This document shows positions 33,842 to 42,806 of a DNA stretch of 64,000 nt, one piece after another (the first letter of the stretch is position 1; every line of letters starts with the position of its first letter). Position numbers and translations under genes: made by a program. The DNA is taken from assembly GCA_013032095.1 (NCBI GenBank), contig WQBJ01000020.1, positions 1 to 64,000 of the forward strand. Direction: 5' to 3'. Under the pieces are notes generated by a model. It was not told where the DNA came from, made no database searches, and saw nothing but the letters and a program-made list of their open reading frames with translations. Origin of the DNA: Ruegeria atlantica (GTDB lineage: Bacteria; Pseudomonadota; Alphaproteobacteria; Rhodobacterales; Rhodobacteraceae).

Positions 33842-34412
33842 CGATGTAAGATCAATTAGTCAGGAAATGCCTGTCTATCTGCGTCCCGTTTTTCCCTATG
33901 CACTGATGTTGCTGACCAAAATTCTGCCACGAACGGCACATTGCAGGTGTAAGGTGCCGCAAACAAAAGAACAGACAAAGCGCCTATCGATTGCGCTCCC
34001 ACCATTCGGTTTTCCGTGTCTTCACAGACTCAACGATTCTGGTGATGCAGTACTGTTACAAGGCAAGCTTTGAATATTCCCGTGAATGCCTATCGTATCA
34101 TCGAAACCCAATATTTGGGCAATTTTGCGCCGCTCTCTCAGCAAGTTTCCGCGGCGTAAACTTTAACCCCCTTTGCGACCCATCATAATTGCCGTAAGCC
34201 CTGCGGACGTTTTAATGGGGGTTAAAATGAAGCTTAGCGTGCTTGAAGTTTTTTGTATTCTACTGGCGAGCGCAGTGGCGGTGGCGGGGTTTGTTGGAGC
34301 GGCAAACGCACTGATATCCGCTGTTTGAGGGGTTGGAAAAACTTGCTCCGAAGCACTTCTAGCTTTGCCAGCTTCCAATCTCGGGCTGACCTATCGCGCC
34401 AGAAAACTGACT
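33842..34412. other. Mostly gene-free region with a 10-bp inverted repeat
   Basis: No protein-coding gene with family support is seen. TTTAACCCCC (34162-34171) and GGGGGTTAAA (34217-34226) are perfect inverted arms 45 bases apart that end directly before the ATG of a possible 33-residue membrane peptide (34227-34328). The rest shows nothing I can name. Confidence 0.5.
34227..34328 (+). CDS. Possible 33-residue membrane peptide
   Basis: A short frame reads MKLSVLEVFCILLASAVAVAGF and then VGAANALISAV before a stop. It is a single hydrophobic helix with Ala/Val/Leu and one Lys near the start. It follows a G-rich stretch (GGGGGTT) that could be a ribosome site but is also one arm of an inverted repeat. 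The small size makes this weak; it may be chance. Confidence 0.25.
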   Translation: MKLSVLEVFCILLASAVAVAGFVGAANALISAV

Positions 34413-34859
34413 TTATTGGTAGCAAATCGTTTCGCCCGAACCTTCTTGGAGAGGTGCAAACTCCGCAACGCTTGTCCGACCGTCTGACAGGATACCCGTT
34501 GCTTTTATTGGATGCAGATGTGCGCCTTTTGCAATTCTTTCTGTCCGATACGACCCAGTCGTCATGTCTGAGCATTCGAACTGGCCAGCAATGACTCGCG
34601 ATGCTCTAGCAGAGAATTTTCCAGAACATACGGCTTCAACGGTTTGAAGGCAAAACTTGCCTTTGTAAGCGCCGGAAACCCACCAAGCGACACCCTCAAA
34701 CTCGCTTCCGTCGGAAAGCTTGCCACTTATCGTGTTAAAGTTGCCCGAGTATTTTATTTTCGTGACTGATTTCACTTCGCTTGCGCCATCATCACAGGCC
34801 GAAACAAATGAAAAAACCATGAATACACAAATTAAGGTAACTAACCGACTTTTTAACAT
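34413..34859 (-). CDS. Small lipoprotein of unknown function
   Basis: The 148-residue protein has a signal peptide ending FVSAC (lipobox, Cys at residue 22), then a soluble part with several cysteines (FCLQTVEAVCSG, QFECSD, ICYQ), which may form disulfides. I do not recognise the family. It is flanked by gene-poor sequence. Confidence 0.6.
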   Translation of the reverse strand: MLKSRLVTLICVFMVFSFVSACDDGASEVKSVTKIKYSGNFNTISGKLSDGSEFEGVAWWVSGAYKGKFCLQTVEAVCSGKFSARASRVIAGQFECSDMTTGSYRTERIAKGAHLHPIKATGILSDGRTSVAEFAPLQEGSGETICYQ

Positions 34860-35134
34860 TGGTAATCCGATTCTAGTTATAGACTAGTTGGTACAGTTGC
34901 TTGCTACCTGTGTTTGTATTTCTGCGCAATGACTCGGACGTTGCCGCATACAGAAAGTAAGAATCGTACTGCCTGACTTTTCTGAGCAGTAAAAACCGTA
35001 TGTTCCAGACTACGGTTGATGCGTTGGTGCGCGCCGCCATCAAGCGGCAACGCTCACGCAAGTCTACGGAAGTTCATTCTGGCCATTGCTATGCAATACC
35101 ACGCTTTCGAATTACGGCGGCGGGTCAGTGGTGA

Positions 35135-35827
35135 TCACTTCTCTGACGGATCACTTTCGGCATAGTCCCGCAGACGCTCTATATCGGCAATCACTGCGTG
35201 GTTGCGGTTGATCTTCACGCCAACCGTCTTGAGACGCGAAAATGCCCGACTCAGGCTTTCCGGCTTCATTCCCAAGCGGCCTGCGATCAGCATTTTGTCA
35301 TAAGGCAGCTCCACGTCGCACCCATCGATTTCCGCATCACAAAGCCCCAGCAGAAACTCGGCTACCCGCTGCGCCCCGGTCTGAGCCTTGAGTTGTTCCA
35401 ACTGTGCGACCAGAGAATGAAGATGGGTAAAGGTCGCCGCCAAAATCGACACGCCAATCTCAGGGTCTTCTTTCATTAGCGACAGCAGGACCGGACTGGG
35501 AATGTGCATAACCTCGCAAGCCGAGACCGCCTCAGCCGAAACAGGATATGGCACGTTCCGCAACGCGACCGCCTCACCAAAGCTTTCGCCACGTGTAAAG
35601 ACACTCACCACCGCTTCGGCCCCGGTGGGTGACATGCGGAACAGCTTGACCCAACCCGCCAGCACCACGTGCACAGCCTTGGCCTCTTCCTCCTGCAGGA
35701 AAATCGTCTCGCCCCGGTCATAGCTGCGCCAGATTGCGTGGCTTAGCAACGTGTCGATATGCTGGTCCGGCAAGCTCTTGAGTAAGAGCGACTGCCGCGC
35801 GATGGCTTTTTGTGCTTCGTGCGCCAA
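35135..35827 (-). CDS. Crp/Fnr-family regulator, Dnr/NnrR-like (no FNR cysteines)
   Basis: The 230-residue protein has a cNMP-like sensor domain (about residues 20-120: GETIFLQEEEAKAVHVVLAGWVKLFRMSPTGAEAVVSVFTRGESFGEAVAL), a long dimer helix and a C-terminal HTH (DKMLIAGRLGMKPESLSRAFSRL, about 175-200). The recognition helix has the ExxSR pattern of FNR-type TTGAT-N4-ATCAA readers. The four N-terminal cysteines of an FNR [4Fe-4S] cluster are missing, so it is not an oxygen-cluster FNR; it fits the NO-responsive Dnr/NnrR group better. It diverges from hemA. Which boxes it controls here is inference. Confidence 0.75.
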   Translation of the reverse strand: MAHEAQKAIARQSLLLKSLPDQHIDTLLSHAIWRSYDRGETIFLQEEEAKAVHVVLAGWVKLFRMSPTGAEAVVSVFTRGESFGEAVALRNVPYPVSAEAVSACEVMHIPSPVLLSLMKEDPEIGVSILAATFTHLHSLVAQLEQLKAQTGAQRVAEFLLGLCDAEIDGCDVELPYDKMLIAGRLGMKPESLSRAFSRLKTVGVKINRNHAVIADIERLRDYAESDPSEK

Positions 35828-35930
35828 GAAGGTTCCCCTTTTTCCCTGGCCGATAGTCTGACCGGTACATCCTTCGTGTTCAGGCTATGCCAAAGCTGTG
35901 ATCTACGCACCAGTCTTTTCATGCATCAAC

Positions 35931-35944
35931 TTGACTATTGTCAT
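35931..35944. promoter_or_regulatory. FNR/NNR-type box upstream of hemA
   Basis: TTGAC-TATT-GTCAT fits the FNR half-site pair TTGAY-N4-RTCAA with one mismatch at the last base. It lies 62 bp before the hemA start. In Rhodobacter sphaeroides hemA is FnrL-controlled (established), so a similar role here is plausible. It could also serve the divergent Crp/Fnr gene. Confidence 0.6.
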
Positions 35945-36006
35945 GTTACTGGGTCCGCCCCGCGCCTAAATTCACCCTAAAGCCAGTAATCCGGGGAGCA
36001 AGAAAG

Positions 36007-37230
36007 ATGGACTACGAGCGATTTTTCACCCAGAGCCTGGACGACCTGCGGGACGAAGGAAACTATCGTGTTTTTATCGACCTGCAACGCCGCTGCGGTT
36101 CCTTTCCGAACGCCCGCCAGACCGACGGGCAGGTACAGCGCGATGTGCGGATCTGGTGCTCGAACGACTATCTGGGAATGGGCCAGCACCCCGAGGTAAT
36201 CGGGGCCATGCACAACGCGCTGGACCGTTGCGGCGCGGGCGCCGGGGGCACAAGGAACATATCAGGCACCACTCACGATCACGTGCTGCTTGAGGCCGAA
36301 CTGGCCGATCTGCACGGAAAAGAGGCCGCGCTTCTTTTCACCTCTGGATACGTTTCGAACTGGGCTGCCCTTGGCACCCTCGCCGCGAAAATTCCCGGCC
36401 TGATCGTGTTCTCAGACGCGCTGAACCATGCGTCGATGATCGAAGGTATCCGCCATTCCCGCGCACAAAAAGTGATCTGGAAACACAACGACCTGGAAGA
36501 CCTTGAGGCAAAACTGGCTGCCGCTGACCCGGACGCCCCGAAGATGGTCGCCTTTGAGTCGGTCTATTCGATGGATGGGGATATCGCACCAATCAAAGAG
36601 ATTTGCGACCTCGCCGACAAATATGGTGCAATGACCTATCTGGATGAGGTTCACGCCGTTGGCCTCTATGGCCCGCGAGGAGGTGGTATTGCCGAACGCG
36701 AAGGTCTGATGGATCGCCTAACCGTGATCGAGGGTACTCTTGGCAAGGCCTTCGGTGTGGTCGGCGGGTACATCGCTGCCTCAGCTGCCCTGTGTGATTT
36801 CGTCCGCAGCTTTGCCAGCGGGTTCATTTTTACCACTGCCCTGCCGCCGTCGATTGCTGCAGGTGCTGCGGCTTCGATCCGACACCTGAAACAGTCGAAC
36901 GCCGAACGCGATCTGCAAAAGGCTCGCGTAACGCAAGTACGCGCCCGGCTGGACGCCGAGGGAATTCCGCATCTACCCAACCTCAGTCACATCATCCCGG
37001 TGATGGTGGGCGATCCGGTAAAATGCAAATTCATTTCGGACACGCTGCTGGAAGAGTTTGGCATCTATATCCAGCCGATCAACTACCCCACTGTACCAAA
37101 AGGAACCGAGCGTCTTCGGATTACCCCATCTCCGGTACATACCGACGAAGATATCGACCATCTAGTCGGTGCTCTGTCAGCCCTTTGGCAGCGGTGCCAG
37201 ATCGCACGAAGACCGATGGCCGCCCAATAA
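36007..37230 (+). CDS. hemA: 5-Aminolevulinate synthase
   Basis: The ATG at 36007 gives 407 residues, the normal size. The Gly/Cys/Ser-rich active site loop, [17 protein letters not shown] region ([14 protein letters not shown]), [15 protein letters not shown] and [14 protein letters not shown] with the PLP Lys247 mark a class-II aminotransferase-fold ALA synthase. It condenses glycine and succinyl-CoA, the C4 route of tetrapyrrole synthesis used by alphaproteobacteria, and supplies heme and heme d1 for the neighbouring denitrification enzymes. A longer upstream frame crosses the FNR-type box and is rejected. Confidence 0.96.
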   Translation: MDYERFFTQSLDDLRDEGNYRVFIDLQRRCGSFPNARQTDGQVQRDVRIWCSNDYLGMGQHPEVIGAMHNALDRCGAGAGGTRNISGTTHDHVLLEAELADLHGKEAALLFTSGYVSNWAALGTLAAKIPGLIVFSDALNHASMIEGIRHSRAQKVIWKHNDLEDLEAKLAAADPDAPKMVAFESVYSMDGDIAPIKEICDLADKYGAMTYLDEVHAVGLYGPRGGGIAEREGLMDRLTVIEGTLGKAFGVVGGYIAASAALCDFVRSFASGFIFTTALPPSIAAGAAASIRHLKQSNAERDLQKARVTQVRARLDAEGIPHLPNLSHIIPVMVGDPVKCKFISDTLLEEFGIYIQPINYPTVPKGTERLRITPSPVHTDEDIDHLVGALSALWQRCQIARRPMAAQ

Positions 37231-37258
37231 ATCGAAGCGCCCCTTAGCTTTGCAAACT

Positions 37259-37283
37259 GCCGCCCGACTCGGGCGGCTTTTTT
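37259..37283 (+). terminator. Terminator between hemA and norF
   Basis: GCCGCCCG (37259-37266) pairs with CGGGCGGC (37270-37277) and six T follow, 28 bases after hemA. It is positioned for the + strand transcript; norF ends just beyond on the other strand. Confidence 0.9.
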
Positions 37284-37288
37284 CTGCG

Positions 37289-37546
37289 TCAGATCAGGTA
37301 GAGACCAAAGATCACCAACGCGAAACCACTCAGCACCATGGTTAACCCGCTCAGCCAACTCGGGCTGTGGGCAAGGTCCAGATATCGGGCAAGGATAACG
37401 CGCGCCTTGACAAGCGCCAGCAGCAGTATGCCTCCACCCATGACCGCAGGTGGTACAGGCATCATGGTCAGTACAGCCGACCCAAGGCTCAACCCCAAAA
37501 GCGCGAACCAGGCTCGTGTCAAAGGATTGTTGACCATCGCACTCAT
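37289..37546 (-). CDS. norF: NorF-like membrane protein
   Basis: The ATG at 37546 overlaps the norE stop by 4 bases and gives 85 residues with about three hydrophobic segments (AWFALLGLSLGSAVLTM, AVMGGGILLLALVKA, LTMVLSGFALVIFGLYLI), like cytochrome-oxidase subunit IV/NorF proteins. It is the last gene of the norCBQDEF operon. NorF has a supporting role in nitric oxide reductase maturation; its exact task is not clear. Longer upstream starts lie inside norE. Confidence 0.8.
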   Translation of the reverse strand: MSAMVNNPLTRAWFALLGLSLGSAVLTMMPVPPAVMGGGILLLALVKARVILARYLDLAHSPSWLSGLTMVLSGFALVIFGLYLI

Positions 37547-38100
37547 CCCAAAAGGTAAATCACCGGAAACAGCATGATCCAAACCAAATCGACCATGTGC
37601 CAGAATTGTGCACCGGCCTCGATATTGCGAGGGTCATCGCGCCAGGTGACCAGCAGCAGGATACCCACACCAGCCAACACATGCGCAGCGTGAAAACCGG
37701 TCAACAGGTAGTAGAACAAAAAGAAGGGGTGCGTTTCATAACTGATCCCCTGCGCCGCCTTATCAGCGTATTCCACGCCCTTGATGACCAGAAAGATCAC
37801 ACCAAGCAGGGCCGCTCCGATCAATGCCAGACGAGCTGCGCCCCGTCGCGCCGCCAGACGCCAATGCAGCGCCTGCGCGGCCAAAAAGCCCGAGGTGACC
37901 AGAACAGCCGTATTGAACGCGGCACCCGTGCGGTGCAGATGCGATTGCGCCTCGGCAAAGCCTGCCGGATCGGTCAGGCGCACCCCCATAAAGGCGATCA
38001 AGCCGGCGCCAAACACCAGCAACTCTGAGATGATCAACACCCACATCAACAACTCGCCCGGCAATTCGTCAATCAGAGACGAGTCGCTCATGTCACTCAT
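37543..38100 (-). CDS. norE: NorE, oxidase subunit III-like protein
   Basis: The 185-residue protein has five membrane segments and the ELLMWVLIISELLVF and GFHAAHVLAGVGILLLV patterns of cytochrome-c-oxidase subunit III relatives. It ends in HMVDLVWIMLFPVIYLLG. In nor operons NorE helps assemble or support nitric oxide reductase. It overlaps norD and norF by 4 bases each. Confidence 0.88.
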   Translation of the reverse strand: MSDMSDSSLIDELPGELLMWVLIISELLVFGAGLIAFMGVRLTDPAGFAEAQSHLHRTGAAFNTAVLVTSGFLAAQALHWRLAARRGAARLALIGAALLGVIFLVIKGVEYADKAAQGISYETHPFFLFYYLLTGFHAAHVLAGVGILLLVTWRDDPRNIEAGAQFWHMVDLVWIMLFPVIYLLG

Positions 38101-40019
38101 GCGCCGACCAGTTGGCGGTAGATTTGCGGCAAGGCCATCGTCAGGCGATGGGGGTCGGGGATGACGGCGAAACCGCCCTGCCCGAACATGCGCGGGAACC
38201 AGCTTTTGCCGGTTTTGTCGATGGTGACACCAAAGACCGACTGCCCGGCCCGACGCGCCTCACAGACAGCTTGGCGGGTGTCTTCGATGCCGTGGCGGCC
38301 TTCGTAGTGGTCCAGATCGTTGGGTTTGCCATCGGTGATCACCAGCAGCAGTCGGCGTTTACGCGATTGCTTGACCAGATCGGCAGAGCAATGACGGATT
38401 GCCGCTCCCAATCGCGTGTAATGGCCGGGGCGCAGTGAGGCGATGCGTTGTTCAACCATGGTGCCCATCGGCTCATCGAACCGTTTGCACCGCTGCACAT
38501 AAACCCGCTGACGTTTGAGCGAGCTGAAAGCATGGATCGCAAAATCGTCGCCACAGGCATTCAGACCCCAGGCGAGCGCGGCCAGCGCCTCGCGTTCGAT
38601 GTCGATCACAGCGCGGCCAGTCACAGCGCTTTCAGTCGAACGACTTACATCCAGTAGAATCGACACGGCCAAATCGCGTGCAACGGGGCGGGATTGCATC
38701 CAGATGCGCTCATTACCCTCACCGCTGGCAAGCCGGTCTGTCTCGGCGCGCACGGTAGCCTCAATATCCAGCTGGTCGCCGTCCAAGTGGCCACGCGTCA
38801 TCACCCTGCCGGGGCGCAGGGCTTCGAACTGACGTTTCACTGCGCGGATACGGCGGGCTGTGGCAGCATCCTTGCCGAACTCGGCGGCGTCTTCGCGGAT
38901 ATCGGCATCCGAAGTCAGCACGTTGACGTGATCGGGCAGGTACTGTCCAGTGCGCACATCCCATTCAGGATAGAGAATACGGCCAGACAGGCGCTCGCGA
39001 TTTACATCTTCGGGCGCAAGATCGAGGTGCAGTTTCAGCTTCGTCGGCGGAGCCTTGGAAATCTGGCCCAGCCCAATTTCTTCCTGATCGTCGGCAGCTT
39101 TCTTGGCATTGTCGGGATCGTCATCGTCGATGCGCCGATTGATGTTCAGAAACTCAGCCCAACTGAGGATCGCTTCAAATTTGTGCAGGATGAAGCTGTC
39201 GCTTCGCGAGGCCTGATCAGATTTGCGACGGCGCGCACGGTGCGTTTTTTCGCCCGACTCCTCGGGTGGTCCTTCCGTATCTGGGTTTTCTACTTCGTTA
39301 TGTTCCGAGAACCCAACGGCACGCAGCTCTGGCCAATGGGGGACCGGGCGGAAACTCTGGTATCCACGAGGGGCGGTTACATCGCCGTCCAGCGTCTTAA
39401 GTTGCTCTGCCTTCTCTGACAAAGAGCCGGGATCACCCAGCATCTGGCGGACCAGTTCTTCGACAGCCGCTTCAGCCGGCGGCAGGTTCGGGACGTCTCG
39501 CTGGTAAAGGATACCTTTGCAGAGTTCAGAATAGAGCGGGCGAAGGCCCGGTGCGTCTTCTAACGTGGCCTCAACCATGTCCTGCGCAGCCTTCAGCGCA
39601 AACAAATCGGCCCGCAGGGGATCCTCTTCATCAATACGGGTTCCGGCATGAGCGGCAGCGGCAGCCAGCCAGACATAGAGCGCGCCATTTGCTTCGCGCG
39701 CAGGGAAAACAGCCAGCCGATCCGGCAGCCTCAAAATCTCTCCGTCGAACGAGGCACGCGGCATCAGCTCGACCTCAGTCGCCAGTCGGCGGCGCCAGCC
39801 TAAACGGTGACGTGAAACCTCGGGTGAGACCGGGCGTAATTCTACGCCCGGGCTACCCCCAAGCCCTCGGAAGAGGACAGCCAGCCGCCCCGCGACCTCA
39901 GAAAGGTCGACCGCGGCTCCAACATGCACCTCAGGTGCATCGAGGCGGCTGGCAAGGGTGTGCCACAGTTTCCCGATCGTTTCTTCGGGTTCCCATGGCT
40001 CAAAATCGATCCTGACCAT
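38097..40019 (-). CDS. norD: NorD, VWA-domain activator of nitric oxide reductase
   Basis: The 640-residue protein is largely acidic and helical up to about residue 430. It then has a VWA domain with the MIDAS-like DVSRSTESAVTG and LVITDGKPNDLDHYEGRHG. NorD works with the MoxR-type ATPase NorQ to insert metal into, or activate, NorCB (known for this family). It lies between norQ and norE and overlaps norE by 4 bases. Confidence 0.93.
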   Translation of the reverse strand: MVRIDFEPWEPEETIGKLWHTLASRLDAPEVHVGAAVDLSEVAGRLAVLFRGLGGSPGVELRPVSPEVSRHRLGWRRRLATEVELMPRASFDGEILRLPDRLAVFPAREANGALYVWLAAAAAHAGTRIDEEDPLRADLFALKAAQDMVEATLEDAPGLRPLYSELCKGILYQRDVPNLPPAEAAVEELVRQMLGDPGSLSEKAEQLKTLDGDVTAPRGYQSFRPVPHWPELRAVGFSEHNEVENPDTEGPPEESGEKTHRARRRKSDQASRSDSFILHKFEAILSWAEFLNINRRIDDDDPDNAKKAADDQEEIGLGQISKAPPTKLKLHLDLAPEDVNRERLSGRILYPEWDVRTGQYLPDHVNVLTSDADIREDAAEFGKDAATARRIRAVKRQFEALRPGRVMTRGHLDGDQLDIEATVRAETDRLASGEGNERIWMQSRPVARDLAVSILLDVSRSTESAVTGRAVIDIEREALAALAWGLNACGDDFAIHAFSSLKRQRVYVQRCKRFDEPMGTMVEQRIASLRPGHYTRLGAAIRHCSADLVKQSRKRRLLLVITDGKPNDLDHYEGRHGIEDTRQAVCEARRAGQSVFGVTIDKTGKSWFPRMFGQGGFAVIPDPHRLTMALPQIYRQLVGA

Positions 40020-40028
40020 CGGCCGGCC

Positions 40029-40844
40029 TCACCCAAAGACAGCCGTGACAAGATCGAGGAGCCCGCGTTTGATATCCTCGTCATCAGTCAGAGGTTCGAT
40101 CATTGCGGCAAGGATGGCGCGGTCGGTCGACATGCCTTGCGCGATCAGCGTCGCGGCATAGACGACCAGACGGGTGGAAACGCCTTCCTCAAGATCCTGA
40201 CCCTTGAGCCCGCGCAGCTTGTTCGCCAGCCGGATCAGCGGCTTGCAACGCTCAAGCGCCAGACCGCTTTCCTGGGCGACAACTTCGGCTTCCATCTCGG
40301 GCGACGGGAAGTCGAACTCGAGCGAGATGAACCGTTGCCGGGTCGAGGGTTTCAGGGTTTTCAGGATATTCTGGTATCCGGGGTTATACGAGGCCACCAG
40401 CATGAAGCCAGGCGCGGCCTCGAGCTCTTCGCCCGTCCGGTCGATCGGCAGGATACGCCGATCGTCGGTGAGCGGGTGCAGAACGACGGTGACGTCCTTG
40501 CGGGCCTCGACCACCTCATCGAGGTAGCAGATCGCGCCTTCGCGCACCGCCCGGGTCAGGGGGCCATCAACCCAGACAGTTTCTCCGCCCTTCAGAAGGT
40601 AGCGTCCAATCAGGTCGGCAGCCGCCAGATCGTCGTGGCAGGCCACAGTGTACAGGGGGCGGCCAAGACGGGCGGCCATATGGGCCACAAAGCGGGTCTT
40701 GCCGCAGCCTGTCGGTCCTTTCAACAGAACCGGTAAGTCGTTGTTATAAGCGGCGGTGAACACGTCACACTCATCGCCTTGGGGCAGGTAGAAGGGGGCG
40801 TTTGCCGCCCCCGTTCCCATGTTTCTTGAGCCGTCCATCTTCAT
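40029..40844 (-). CDS. norQ: NorQ, MoxR-type AAA+ ATPase
   Basis: The 271-residue protein has Walker A LLKGPTGCGKTRFV (about residue 42), Walker B AICYLDEVVEARKD (about 105), and the sensor region MLVASYNPGYQNILKTLKPSTRQRFISLEF. It is a MoxR-class chaperone ATPase that partners with NorD to activate nitric oxide reductase. It overlaps norB by 4 bases. Confidence 0.95.
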   Translation of the reverse strand: MKMDGSRNMGTGAANAPFYLPQGDECDVFTAAYNNDLPVLLKGPTGCGKTRFVAHMAARLGRPLYTVACHDDLAAADLIGRYLLKGGETVWVDGPLTRAVREGAICYLDEVVEARKDVTVVLHPLTDDRRILPIDRTGEELEAAPGFMLVASYNPGYQNILKTLKPSTRQRFISLEFDFPSPEMEAEVVAQESGLALERCKPLIRLANKLRGLKGQDLEEGVSTRLVVYAATLIAQGMSTDRAILAAMIEPLTDDEDIKRGLLDLVTAVFG

Positions 40845-42241
40845 GACTCCGCTGCGACGTGGTCAGGATCATTTTCCAGCCGGTCACGTTCGATCGGGCC
40901 GGGTTCAACCATCTCTTTCCGGGGAACCCAGATCGAGTAGATGAACAGCAGTGCACCAAGGACCACGACAATGCCCGAACCAAGACGCATCCAGTAGAAG
41001 ATCGCGATTTGGTCCTGTACGTCCATGAAGTAGTCACCGACCACACGTTGCATGTGTGTCTGCACGGTACCGCCGAAGGTCAGCACGAAGGTCATGAAGA
41101 CCATGCCGCTGGTCATCAGCCAGAACGAACCCATGTTCAGCACCTGATTGTACGGATCACGGTTCTTCAGGATCGGCATTGCATAGCTGAAGATCGCGAG
41201 GTTGAGGCAGACATAGGCACCATAGAAAGCCAGGTGTCCGTGCGCCGCAGTGATCTGAGTACCGTGGGTATAGTAGTTCACTCCGTGCAGTGTGTGCAGG
41301 AAGCCCCAGACACCGGCACCGAAGAACGCAAGCGTGGCACAACCCAGCGACCACAGAAGTGCGGCCTTGTTGGGGTGGTCACGACGGCCTTTCCAGACCA
41401 TGACGAAGGCAAAGGCCATCATCGCGAAGAACGGGATTACCTCGAGGCTCGAGAAGATCGACCCGATCCACTGCCAGTACGCAGGCGTACCGATCCAGTA
41501 GTAGTGGTGGCCCGTTCCAAGGATGCCCGAGAACAGCGCGGCGGCGACGATGACATAGAGCCATTTTTCGACGATCTCGCGGTCAACACCGGTCAGCTTC
41601 AGCATCAGGTAGGCCAGGATCGAGGCCATGATCAGTTCCCACACGCCTTCAACCCACAGGTGGACGACATACCACCAGTATTGCTTATCCAGGGCCAGGT
41701 TGCCCGGGTTATAGAAAGCAAACAGGAACAGCAGCGCCAGACCCCACAGACCCAACAGAAGGATGTTGGTGATGGCGGTCTTCTTGCCCTTCAGAACGGT
41801 CATCGACACGTTGTAAAGGAAGATCAGCGCAGCAACGACGATGCCTGCCTTGACCCATTTGGGCTGCTCAAGGAACTCGCGTCCCTCTTTACCCAGCAGC
41901 CAGTTGCCTTCAAACAGGTTGAAGACATAGGTCACAACCACGCCCAAAGTGCCGACCACAAGAATGATCAACTGTAGATAGGCCAACTTGGGTGAGTGGA
42001 TTTCACGCTCGGATTCTTCCGGGATCAGGAAGTAAGCCGCACCGAAGAAGCCCAGGATCAGCCAGACTATGAGAGAGTTGGTGTGCAGCATCCGCACGAT
42101 GTTGAACGGCAGAAGCTCACTCAGGAAGTTCGGGAATACATAGATCAGACCGGCCAGCAGGCCGCCGATCACCTGTATCGCAAACAGGGCCATTGCCACC
42201 GCAAAGTAGGCGTAGGCGATTTTTTGGGATTCGTATTTCAT
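40841..42241 (-). CDS. norB: Nitric oxide reductase large subunit NorB
   Basis: The 466-residue, 12-helix protein has heme-ligand landmarks: RMLHTNSLIVWLILGFFG, HLWVEGVWELIMASI and HHYYWIGTPAYWQWIGSIFSSLEVIPFF. Later come HGVNYYTHGTQITAAHGHLAFYGAYV and TVQTHMQR, close to other NorB proteins. With NorC it reduces 2 NO to N2O at a heme b3/non-heme Fe centre. Length is normal and no frame break is seen. Confidence 0.97.
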   Translation of the reverse strand: MKYESQKIAYAYFAVAMALFAIQVIGGLLAGLIYVFPNFLSELLPFNIVRMLHTNSLIVWLILGFFGAAYFLIPEESEREIHSPKLAYLQLIILVVGTLGVVVTYVFNLFEGNWLLGKEGREFLEQPKWVKAGIVVAALIFLYNVSMTVLKGKKTAITNILLLGLWGLALLFLFAFYNPGNLALDKQYWWYVVHLWVEGVWELIMASILAYLMLKLTGVDREIVEKWLYVIVAAALFSGILGTGHHYYWIGTPAYWQWIGSIFSSLEVIPFFAMMAFAFVMVWKGRRDHPNKAALLWSLGCATLAFFGAGVWGFLHTLHGVNYYTHGTQITAAHGHLAFYGAYVCLNLAIFSYAMPILKNRDPYNQVLNMGSFWLMTSGMVFMTFVLTFGGTVQTHMQRVVGDYFMDVQDQIAIFYWMRLGSGIVVVLGALLFIYSIWVPRKEMVEPGPIERDRLENDPDHVAAES

Positions 42242-42257
42242 TTCTCCGTTCCCTTTC

Positions 42258-42707
42258 TCAACCGGCCTCGTTAGGCGGCCAGCCCTGAGCGTCGATATTG
42301 TCCGTCCAGATCAGGAAGTTGGTCAGATCGCGGAGCTCTTCGTCGCTAAGGTTGAATTGCGGCATCTGCCGACGACCGGGAATGCCGGTCGGCTGCGCCT
42401 CCATCCAGCCTTTAAGGGATTCAAAGGCCGATTCCGGATCGTCGAGGACGCCCCAGCGGGTCATCACGTTCGCGACTTCGGGAGCAAAGTAGGCCCCTTC
42501 ACCCATGATCGTATGACAGTTGATACAGGCGTGTTTTTCCCAGACGTGTTTGCCCCGGACCACACTTTCATCGAGTTTTGCCGAATTCTCGGAATTCACG
42601 ATGTACCAGTGGGAATGGGCCGACAAGGCCAGAAAGATGAGGATAAAGAACAGTGACCCGCCATAGAATATGTTGCGGGCCATGCTCTTGGTCATGACTT
42701 CTCGCAT
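42258..42707 (-). CDS. norC: Nitric oxide reductase cytochrome c subunit NorC
   Basis: The 149-residue protein starts MREVMTKSMARNIFYGGSLFF, with one membrane anchor (about residues 14-32) and a heme c site CINCH (residues 61-65), then Met in a GRRQMPQF segment as likely heme ligand. It passes electrons to NorB. It is first in norCBQDEF, and a box with one FNR-like half and one degenerate half lies 64-77 bp upstream. Confidence 0.95.
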   Translation of the reverse strand: MREVMTKSMARNIFYGGSLFFILIFLALSAHSHWYIVNSENSAKLDESVVRGKHVWEKHACINCHTIMGEGAYFAPEVANVMTRWGVLDDPESAFESLKGWMEAQPTGIPGRRQMPQFNLSDEELRDLTNFLIWTDNIDAQGWPPNEAG

Positions 42708-42770
42708 TGCGCTCTCCTTTGCGCAGTTTAGCTAGTCTGGTCAGAATGGCCGTTGGGCCATGGTGTCTCC

Positions 42771-42784
42771 TTAACGAAAGTCAA
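42771..42784. promoter_or_regulatory. Degenerate FNR/NNR-type box upstream of norC
   Basis: On the minus strand it reads TTGAC-TTTC-GTTAA, 64 to 77 bp before norC. It has the same TTGAC and TTTC as the perfect box of nirS/nnrS but a weaker second half (GTTAA instead of GTCAA). This is consistent with a nor promoter under the same regulator. Confidence 0.55.
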
Positions 42785-42806
42785 GACTGGCAGAAGTAAT
42801 TAAAAA

